In this document: in pieces, positions 56,312-64,000 of the stretch
Layout of the letters: each line of letters opens with the position of its first letter
Position numbering within the stretch: the first letter of the stretch is position 1
Source: Dipteronia dyeriana
Lineage: Eukaryota; Streptophyta; Magnoliopsida; Sapindales; Sapindaceae
Direction: 5' to 3'
Assembly (NCBI GenBank): GCA_032871835.1
Contig: CM065296.1
Coordinates: forward strand, 10,550,001-10,614,000
Length of the DNA stretch: 64,000 nucleotides
Made by a program: the position numbers and the translations under genes
The notes under the pieces: model-generated
What the model saw: only the letters and a program-made list of their open reading frames with translations
Told to the model about the DNA's origin: nothing
Databases searched by the model: none

Positions 56312-56838
56312 GGCCCAGTTTGGCATTGCTTCCCTAGCTGCTTTTGGGGTCAAAAGTGATTCTGGACCTAAGACATGGTGTTTGGTAAAATCGTTGGGAA
56401 GTGCTTTTGGTCACTTTTAGCTTCTCCCAACTGAGTTTTTGAGAAGCTACAAATACATGCTTTTGGATTTTGGCTTCTTCTTTTAGAAAACGCGCTACAG
56501 TGATATTAAATAAAATTGTACTAACTTTCCAACTTTGTCCTTACCTTTAATGAAATTTAACAAAAATAATTGGACTTATATTTTTGTACAAAAAAAATGT
56601 TGCCATAACTGTATAAAAAATTTGGGATAATTAATTCAATAAAGTAGAATAAAAATGAAATTAAAAAATAAAGTATAATAAAATAAAGAAATAAAGAAAT
56701 AAAGAAATTGGACCAATTAATTAAATAAAGTAGAATAAAAAATGGGGCTAATTAATTCAATAAAGTACCATAATTATATAACACTTAACACTAAACACAA
56801 ATAAACAAGAAAAATGTAAAGTATAGCACATTAGTACT
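56312..56838. mobile_element. Truncated element of the 38434-39221 family
   Basis: The start GGCCCAGTTTGGCATTGCTTC and the next 150 bp match the right end of the element at 38434-39221 in reverse orientation, including GTGTTTGGTAAAAT and GAAGTGCTTTTGGTC. The other end is missing. The sequence turns AT-rich and meets the cut LTR of E5 at about 56839. Confidence 0.65.
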
Positions 56839-57214
56839 ATTTAGGTGTGATTCCTCTTTTATGCCCAGCAGGGACAGCGGGCTTCTGGAGATGTTGGTGG
56901 GCTTCTCTCGAATGTCTCTTGAGCTTGGAGACTTCTCCTGGCATTCACGAGATGGTTAAGGAGCTTGACCTCAAAGTCGGGGTTCCCCGATAGGTGGCCT
57001 GGAGAAGCCCGAGCTCCAGTATTCGTGTAGGAGGTCATCTTGGTCGCACCTAGCTTGTTTTCTGTTAGTTGTGAAGCTGAGCCGGCCTTCCCTACTCTTG
57101 CGGGGTGGCTTTATGGTCTATCCAGGCTTTCATGATTGTTTATTATGGGTTTCGACTTGTGGCGGGAAAGTAAAAAATTTCTCTTTCACCCGTGGCCAAA
57201 TTTCACTGTTAACA
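56839..57214 (-). repeat. E5 3' LTR, partial
   Basis: It matches 62989-63365 (TTAGGYGTGATTC to TTTCACTRTTAA). The right edge reads TTAACA and is followed by AAAGTCCACTCTGAC, the counterpart of the E2 sequence after its 3' LTR. The left part is cut at the truncated MITE. Confidence 0.8.
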
Positions 57215-57442
57215 AAAGTCCACTCTGACTTGAACACCGGTGGTAGAGTTGGAGTCGGAGTCAGATTCCTTGTTTAATTGATAAAGTTTTCCGTTATAAA
57301 AATAATTAATGAGAGCGAAATCTTCTCATTAATTACCCAGTATTTGAATTTGAAACAGTGTTTTATTCGAAGAAAGACGGCTGCAATACGGCTCCAAGTG
57401 ATCTTCCAGAGGATATCACCTACATCATTATCCTTAATCCTC

Positions 57443-57450
57443 TATTTAAA
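57443..57450 (+). promoter_or_regulatory. TATA box of the E5 antisense gene
   Basis: TATTTAAA, 125 bp before ATGTCGA (57575), is identical to the octamers before the E1 and E2 antisense genes. Confidence 0.6.
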
Positions 57451-57574
57451 CCAGGCTTTACCATCACTTTCTTCATACTTTCTCAAATCTCAAATTTTTA
57501 GATTTCTTCTTTCCTGCTTTCTCTACCGATTTCCCTCTATCTTCCGCTTGCTTTCAAGTCCTTCTTACCCATTA

Positions 57575-60119
57575 ATGTCGACTTCCTCTGACAGTATTGA
57601 CGCCTTTATTGAGGGTATCAGAGGCCTTAACCTAGTTCCTCATAAACGGGTGTGAGGAATTTCGAGTGATAAGGAATCTTCCCCGGTCCGCCAGCCCGAC
57701 AACCCTCTAAACCTAGTTGATGAGGATTCTGATGTCGGGGAGAGAGTCGACGTGGTCAGGGAAGGTTCAGGTCACAGTGGCGGAGCTTCCTTCAGTGGTG
57801 ACCCTTCCTTTCAAACCCAAGGTCATCATTGATTCCATCGTTGACCCTCAGTCGATTAGCCTTCTTTGGGACAAATACGGTACTCCTGACACCGTTTCCC
57901 TCACTATCCCCCATAGGAATTATAATGTTTTTAGTCCACCCAAAGACGTACTTCCTATCCACGTCGCAGCTTTTGAGAGCGGGGTGAGGCTCCTTCTTCA
58001 CCCTACCCTTCAGCGAGCTCTTAATGCCTTTCAGCTGGCTCTGCTCCAATTGACACCAGACTTCTGGAGGCATCTAGTCGGCTTCCTTGTGTTATGGAGG
58101 GAGCAATGCGAGATGAGCAATGTAACTAGGGAGCCTGGGGCTGAGGAACTCACCTTTCTTTTCCAGATAGGTAGCCTGGCTAGGGTTCCTCGAGGCCAAG
58201 AACAAGTTTAATTTTATCTTCCCTAGGGCTTCAAAGAAAGACCCCGCTCGGAAAGAGGAGTGGGTACTGGCAGGGGGAGACTGGGGGAGCTATATTTTCA
58301 TCGGCGGATATGAGCTCGAGGTTCCCACCACTTTTAGTGATAAACCCTCATGGGATCGGGATTCCCTGCCCGCTGAGTCTGAAGCCGTGCTGAAGACCAT
58401 TCTGACTCGAAATTACTTAAATTTAAAGTTTTCAACTGTTGACCCCTTTGATCCCCGTAGGGTGAACAAGTACCTGCGGATCTCTAACGCTACTCCTCGT
58501 AAGTATCTCGCTCTATACTGTTTTTAAGTTGTTTGACGGTTCAGTTCTGATGACCTTGACCCCCCTTTTTTATTTTTAACAGTGTTTGTTGTTGCTCCAG
58601 CTTCTCGCTAAGCCCGGTAAGAAAAGACCCCTCTTCCTCCTTCTAGATCATCCCCGAGAGCTCTCTCTGTCACTTCGAAGAAGAGGGTGTCAACCATTAA
58701 GGTTGCTACCTTGCTTACTAATGCTCCAAAGCCTTCTTAGGTGAAGTCTAAGATGGATATCCTTGCGTCTCTGGCGGTAAAGGCTTTAAACCGAGGAGGG
58801 CCCACTTCCCAAGCCGCTGATAAGTCCATTATTGCCCCCTTACCAGTAGTTTCTGCTTCAAACGATGCTTCCCAGTCACATTATCCCTTTCTGCTGATTC
58901 GGCTATATCCCCGGCAGTTCAGGTTCCCAGGGAGCCCGAAGCCAATACTCCTGAGGTCGCCCCTTCTCGCCCTCACCATCAATCTAGCTCGGAGGGTCAA
59001 AACGAGGTTCTGAAGAAAATCGTTGCATTCTGTCCAGGAGGCTAGCTGTCTAGAATGACCTCGATGCCCGTGGATATCATGATTAGTAAAGGGTTTGCCC
59101 TTCTAGCTGAGGTAATTGTCGCTTTTACTTCTTCATTCAGCAGCTTGATTTATCATTTTCTAACATGAATTTCCTTTGCAGGCCTTCAAGTTTCAGGTAG
59201 CCATGGGATATCAGGTCGCCTTTCTCTATGATTGGGCAGCCAAGGATGAGGATGAGGCTGAGGCTGATCGAGTGATGGGGTTGCTTGCACGGGTTCAAAC
59301 CTTGGTCCGGAAGATGACCTCCAACCAACAGGGAATGGAAACGTAGCTTGCTGAGCTCCAGTGCGACCATGAGAGGTTGAAACGCGCTTTTGATCAGAAA
59401 ACTCTCTGGTCGAACCGACGAGCTATCCAGCGGGATGACTAGAAGGGAGAGGCGAAAGCTCTGGATGTCAAGAACCAAGCTTTACAGGTTCAAATTACCC
59501 AGCTCCAGGCCGAAGTGGAAGCCTCTTTTAAGGAGGGGTACATCTATGGCTCATATCAGGTTGCAGTAGCCCTTCCTCCCCCATTTGATCTTTCTAGCAT
59601 CACCAGCTGGGATAGAGAAGAGGTTATGTCACGGGCTGTAGAGATGTCTCACCCCAAAAATGATGGAGCTGGTTCTTCTGGGGAGGGAGCTAGGAAGCGG
59701 CTGAAAGTGCCAGATCTACCTTCTCCAGTTCCAACCTTCCCAGCATCTGGTCCTAGCGAATCCTCGAGGGGGGTCCAAACTGAGGAGCTAGAAGGAGGCC
59801 TTGCTGAAGGCCGAGATTCCCCTACAAAGCTCTTAGGAGTGGAGTCAACCGAATGTGGGATTATGCCTGAGTTAGTGGCCAGCCTTCTTGATGCAGCCAT
59901 ACCGCCTGAAGTTATGGTGGTGATGAAATCGTGGAGGAGGATCCTGTTGACCCCGATGCAGCCTAGGTGAATCCCTAGGAGGAGGTGGCGGAGGCGGTAG
60001 ATGCAGCTGACTAGGATGAGCTACGATCGGAGAGGGGAGCAAGGGGCGAGGTTAACTCTGTAGAAGAAGAGGCGGGAGGTCCTCAGAAAGACGAAGAATT
60101 TGAGTTCTCTCCCATGTAA
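57575..60119 (+). pseudogene. E5 antisense gene (Transposase_28-like), three exons
   Basis: Exons are 57575-58498, 58584-59111 and 59182-60119. This copy keeps the start context best (MSTSSDSIDAF). It stops at a TGA near 57653, where E2 has an Arg codon. The Transposase_28-like domain (57717-58211) shows LHPTLQRALNAFQLALLQLTP and FWRHLVGFLVLWREQ. Intron 1 has GTAAGT and TTAACAG, and intron 2 GTAATT and TTTGCAG, so both look able to splice. Exon 2 carries stops soon after the splice point (FVVAPASR then a stop). Exon 3 holds a predicted coiled coil with VQITQLQAEVEASF and the conserved SWDREEVMSRA motif. The end is set at the TAA at 60117. Confidence 0.7.
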
Positions 60120-60595
60120 TTCATTTTGAATTCCCAGAAAATGGGGTGGGCATCCCATCTTTAACCGTGTTTGACCTTTTGTCATTTTATTCTCTTTTTT
60201 GTAGCCCGGAATCGGGGGTTGGGCTTCCTGCTTGTTGTAGCCTTGTTGGGGAATAGGCTCCCCCACTTAATAATAAAGCTTTAATTTTAGATCTAACTCT
60301 AATTACAACTTACATGTACTTACTAGATCTCCTCTAGGTCCAGCATTTATAGCGAAACAAACTATCTTGGGGGAACAACAAGATAAGAAAACTGTTTCAA
60401 CGTGAAAATGGACAGTTAGCGTCGGGCTTCCTGACCACCGAATCTAGCAGCTCAACTTCCTTAGTCGATAGTCCCCTTGTTTGATTGTAGGCCTGTTATA
60501 GTGAGTGACCATGTATCAAGGAGGGCTAGTAACCAGAACTAACTGGTATATTTAGAGTAAATCAAGCCCTCTATCCCTGAACCCTTTTAGGGGGT
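60120..60595 (+). other. E5 3' region of the antisense gene
   Basis: The stretch with GGGGTGGGCATCC, TTGGGCTTCCTG and AATAATAAAG (about 60270) matches the region after the E2 gene. It is a probable 3' UTR with a poly(A) signal. There is no further gene. Confidence 0.5.
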
Positions 60596-61540
60596 TGTAG
60601 CCCAAGAGAGACATTAAGTAAAGAACTGTCTAGTCCCCCTTTTTAAGCTATGGATCGAGAAGGTTTCCGTGTTCTTAAATTCGAGTCTTTCCTGGGGGAG
60701 GTAGCCCGACCAAGGCATCAAGAGGGCTATCTAGCTATTTCCTGGTCTCGAGATCTGGATGGCAACTATGCTTTTACACTCAGACCATTCTTGGAGTGGT
60801 AGCCCGACCAAGGCATCAGGAGAGCTATCTAGCTATTTCCTGGTCTCGAGATCTGGATGACAACTATGCTCTTACACTCAGACCCTTCTTGGGGGTGGTA
60901 GCCCGACCAAGGTATCAGGAGGGCTATCTAGCTATTTCCTGGTCTCGAGATCTGGATGGCAACTATGCTCTTACACTCAAACCCTTCTAGGGGGTGGTAG
61001 CCTGACCAAGGCATCAGGAGGGCTATCTAGCTATTTCCTGGTCTCGAGATCTGGATGGCAACTATGCTCTTAAACTCAGACCCTTCTTGGGGGTGGTAGC
61101 CCGACCAAGGCATCAGGAGGACTATCTAGCTATTTCTTGGTCTTGAGATCTAGATGGCAAATATGCTCTTACACTCAGACCCTTCTTGGGGGTGGTAGCC
61201 TGACCAAGGTATTAGGAGGGCTATCTATTTTTTTCCTGGTCTCGAGATCTGGATGGCAACTATGCTCTTACCCTCAGACCCTTCTTAGGGGTGGTAGCCC
61301 AACCAAGGCATCAGGAGGGCTATCTAGCTATTTCCTGGTCTCAAGATCTGGACTGCAACTATGCTCTTACACTCAGACCCTTCTTAGGGGTGGTAGCCCG
61401 ACCAAGGCATCATAAGGGCTATCTAGCTATTTTTGGTCTCGAGATCCGGATGGCAACTATGTTCTTACACTCAAACCCTTCTTGGCGGGGGGTAGTGCCC
61501 TGTCAAGGCATTAGGAGTGGTGGGGGGGCTTCCCCGGCTT
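60596..61540 (+). repeat. E5 tandem array, exact 99-bp period
   Basis: The marker GTAGCCCGACCAAGGCATCA (with variants) starts at 60701, 60799, 60898, 60997, 61096, 61195, 61294, 61393 and 61492. The spacing is 98 bp once and then exactly 99 bp seven times. A degenerate unit precedes the first. Because 99 is a multiple of three, all frames repeat with a 33-residue period, and long chance frames appear. I do not call a protein here. Confidence 0.95.
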
Positions 61541-61689
61541 ACCCCTGGTATTGAGGTGATAATGTCAAATTTTCCATGTATACCCAAATCATTGTAGGAC
61601 ATAGTTGAAGAAAGAGTAGACAAGAAAGCAGGCTTTATTGATATGGAGGATGGAGTACATTTTTATCGGAGAAAAAAAAAAGAAACTAG

Positions 61690-62725
61690 TTGGAGGCCGC
61701 CTGCTCCTGAGTCCCCTGTTCAAGGGTATAATTTCCTTAGGTGATCCGTTTTCCAAGTATGGTCGATGAGTCGGCCATTCATATCCTCGAGCTTGTCGCC
61801 CCATTACGGATCACCATCTTTATTAGGTATGGTCCTTCCCAATTGGGCCCTAGGACCCCGTCTGACCTCTTCCTGGTATTCAACGTTACTTTCCTGAGAA
61901 CTAGGTCTCCTTCTTTGAAGTTTCAGGCTTTAACCCTCATGTTGAAGTACCTGGCAATCCTGCTTTGGTAGATTGCTACCTTATCGATTATTCGATCTTG
62001 TTTTTCCTCCAGGAGGTCTAAGCTAGCTCAAAGCTTACTTTCAAATCTCCCCAGTTTTAAATGTTGGATTCTAAAGAAGGTCAACTTGTGCTCTATAGGT
62101 AGGACTGCTTCAACCCCGAAGGCCAGAGAGTAGGGCGTTTCCCCGGTAGCTGTTTTCCTTGTAGTGCGGTAAGCCTAAAGGACCTCGGGAAGCTCTTCTA
62201 CCCATCTGCCTTTCTTCTGCTGTAGCTTTTTCTTCAACAACTTCTTAATGGTTTTGTTTGTGGATTCCACCAGACCATTGGTTTGAGGGTGGGCTATCGA
62301 AGAAAAACGAAGGTCGATTCCCAAGCCTTCACAGAAATCTCTGAATCGGCCATTATCGAACTTTTTTCCAAGGTCTTTTATGATGGCAAGGGGGTTTCGA
62401 ACGTACACACTACATTAGTCTTGGTGAACCTTATTGTGTTTTCTTCTGATATCTGGGAGAGTGATCCAGCTTCAACCCATCTTGTGAAATAGTCAATCGT
62501 AACGATAACGTGTTTGGCCTGTCCCGGAGCTGTAGAAAGCGGTCGAATCAAATCGACTCCCCACATAGCAAAGGGGTATGGCGAGCTAAGGGATGACAAG
62601 CGCTTCGAAGGGAGGTGACTCAAGTTTGTGGCCTTCTGGCATGCCTCGCAGGTTTGCACCATGTTCTTCACATCTTGATGGATGGTCGGTCAATAATACC
62701 CCATGCGGAGAACCTGATATGCGTG
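61690..62725 (-). pseudogene. E5 integrase, nearly full core
   Basis: On the minus strand the zinc end shows TCEACQKATNLSHLPSK. The core shows WGVDLIRPLS and IDYFTRWVEAG (first Asp, 62671-62378), then AIIKDLGKKFDNGRF (second Asp) and NGLVESTNKTIKKLL (Glu, 62408-62175). A frame change near 62390 separates the two parts. The C-terminal chromodomain-free tail follows to about 61700. The copy lacks everything upstream, because it joins LTR sequence at about 62727. Confidence 0.8.
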
Positions 62726-62727
62726 AA

Positions 62728-63365
62728 TGAGTTTGTTTTCTCTATGGAATTAAACTCTTGGCTCGCACGTATACGGGATTAATGATGGTTATCTCCTAGA
62801 TATGATCTTTTATGTTATCGCGTCATGGTATTTCATGGAGGTCACCCAGCTAGCTGCCTGTTGCCCCATAAAGTGAGGTAGATCCATGCTCCGACTCTGT
62901 TCTTAGAAACTTGAGATGGATTTTCCCTGACCCTTAGGGGCTCGAGGTGTTCCTGTAGATATTCCTGAGAGGTAGACGGGGTAGTGTAGATTTAGGCGTG
63001 ATTCTTTTTTTATGCCCAGCAGGGACAACAAGCTTCTGGAGATGTTGGTGGGCTTCTCTCAAATGTCTCTTGAGCTTGTAGACTTCTCCTGGCATTCACG
63101 TGGCGGTTGAGGAGCTCGACCTCAAAGCTGGGGTTCCCCCATAGGTTGCCTGGAGAAGCCCGGGCTCCAGTATTCGTGTGTTGGCTCGTCCTGGTCGTGC
63201 CTAGCTTGTTTTCTATTAGTTGTGAAGTCGAGCCGACCTTCCCTGCTCCTACGGGGTGACTTTATGGTCTATCCGGGCTTTTATGATTGTTGATTATGGG
63301 TTTCGACTTGTGGCGGGAAAGTGGAAAATTTCTCTTTGACCCCTGGCCAAATTTCACTATTAAAA
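62728..63365 (-). repeat. E5 5' LTR, partial
   Basis: It matches the middle and start of the E2 LTRs (GAGTTTGTTTTCTCTATGG, GCATGGTATTTCATGGAGGTC-like). It ends at TTAAAA (63360-63365) where TTAACA is expected. The 3' part of the LTR is missing at 62728. Confidence 0.75.
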
Positions 63366-63778
63366 AAATTAATGGCACCTTTTTGGGGGCTGTTGTGTAA
63401 ATAGCACCTCATTAATAAATCATGTTTAAAATACACCATTTAAAGTGTGGAGACCAAAATACTTATGCCATCACTTTCGTTGTGAAGAAAGAGAGAAAAA
63501 ATAAAAAGTAAAAAGCAAAAAAGTGAATTGACGGCATCGTGTTCACGGTGACGGTACTAAAACTTGGAAACCAGTGTCATATGGATAGTTGAACAGAATA
63601 TTGCAATCGATCGAGTTTAGTTGAGCTAGAATTTGTATCGTTTTGGCTGTTGATTAAGTGAATGAAATGTTAGATTAGGTTTTATTTGTGAATCTGAGAA
63701 TGAAAATAGATTTGAGAATGAAAATGGGTTAGGTTAGGGTTTTGTATTTGTAAAAAAGTTGTTTAGGAAAATGAAATC
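63366..63778. other. DNA right of E5, no gene recognised
   Basis: Moderately AT-rich, with a purine-rich stretch at 63485-63520. No ORF of note, transposon end or RNA gene is seen. It could belong to a host gene flank that continues right of the window. Confidence 0.4.
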
Positions 63779-64000
63779 GAGCTTCGAGCATTTGTATAAA
63801 ATCTCGGAGCTTTTATACAAAAGCTCGATCCGAGCTTTTATAAAAGCGTCGAGCTTTTATATAAAAGCTCTGATCAAGGTTTTATAAAAGATCCGAGATT
63901 TTATAAACGGAGCTTTTATAAACGGAGCTTTTATAAAACCTCGATCCGAGCTTTTGTATAAAAGCTCGGATGTTTTGTACAAAATCTCGGAGCTTTTGTA
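63779..64000. repeat. Array of short palindromic units at the right edge
   Basis: About ten units of 15-25 bp are variants of CCGAGCTTTTATAAAAGCTC, which is close to a perfect palindrome. Some units end in AAACGGAGC, others in GATC or GTACAAAATCTCGG. The array runs out of the window. Confidence 0.8.

Larger units (their letters stand above)
56839..63365 (-). mobile_element. E5: internally deleted minus-strand Tat-type element
   Basis: From right to left it holds a partial 5' LTR (62728-63365), integrase (61700-62725), tandem repeats, an antisense gene on the plus strand (57575-60119) and a partial 3' LTR (56839-57214). Gag, protease, RT and RNase H are missing, because integrase is joined directly to LTR sequence near 62727. 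Both LTRs lack their 3' part. No target duplication can be checked on the left. It is related to E2 but not its copy. Confidence 0.8.

Noticed and set aside
60796..61554. Proteins with 33-residue repeats
   Set aside because: The frames are open only because the DNA repeats every 99 bp. Several frames are open at once, and none has a start context or upstream promoter.

Overview
This is plant nuclear DNA, most likely from a eudicot. It is AT-rich, has no intact host gene that I can recognise, and is built mainly from LTR retrotransposons nested in one another, with MITE-like elements, one LINE fragment and simple repeats in the older DNA between them. I do not name a species. All positions were read by eye, and domain calls rest on motifs I recognise.

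Layout. 1-1016: the 5' end of a minus-strand LTR element that leaves the left edge (LTR 401-1016). 1017-6578: AT-rich intergenic DNA with degenerate and 23-bp tandem repeats, two copies of one small foldback element (3758-3922 and 4241-4391), and a Harbinger-like element with a TTA target duplication (5308-6346). 6579-48429: one nested stack. E1 is a plus-strand Ty3/gypsy element of Tat type (target duplication CATAT). Its 3' LTR is split by E2, a minus-strand relative (18758-48332, target duplication CTAGG). E2 holds E3, a broken minus-strand Ty1/copia element whose 3' LTR (26935-28929 plus 39740-40336) is itself split by E4, a plus-strand Ty1/copia element (28930-39734, target duplication TCACG).

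48430-56311: older DNA with a chromovirus-like gag relic, a 5'-truncated LINE with a target duplication (51166-51918), foldback elements, and a 2.6-kb solo LTR of the E3 family (53264-55901, target duplication AAATC). 56312-56838: a truncated MITE-like element. 56839-63365: E5, a third Tat-type copy on the minus strand, deleted from integrase into its 5' LTR. 63366-64000: unassigned DNA ending in an array of short palindromes.

How the parts fit. E1, E2 and E5 share a plan. Gag-pol lies on one strand. Between pol and the 3' LTR sit a tandem-repeat block and a gene on the opposite strand with an N-terminal domain like the 'putative gypsy type transposon' family (Transposase_28). In all three copies this antisense gene has a TATTTAAA box about 125-150 bp before its ATG and two short introns at the same places. 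It therefore looks like an independent spliced transcription unit carried by the element. Every coding region in the window is damaged, so none of these copies can move on its own.

The strangest structure is inside E2. Between its gag and its 5' LTR lies a second copy of the E1 3' end (45653-47095), stopping at exactly the CTAGG base where E2 entered E1. This suggests break repair that copied sequence from the other end of the E2 insertion.
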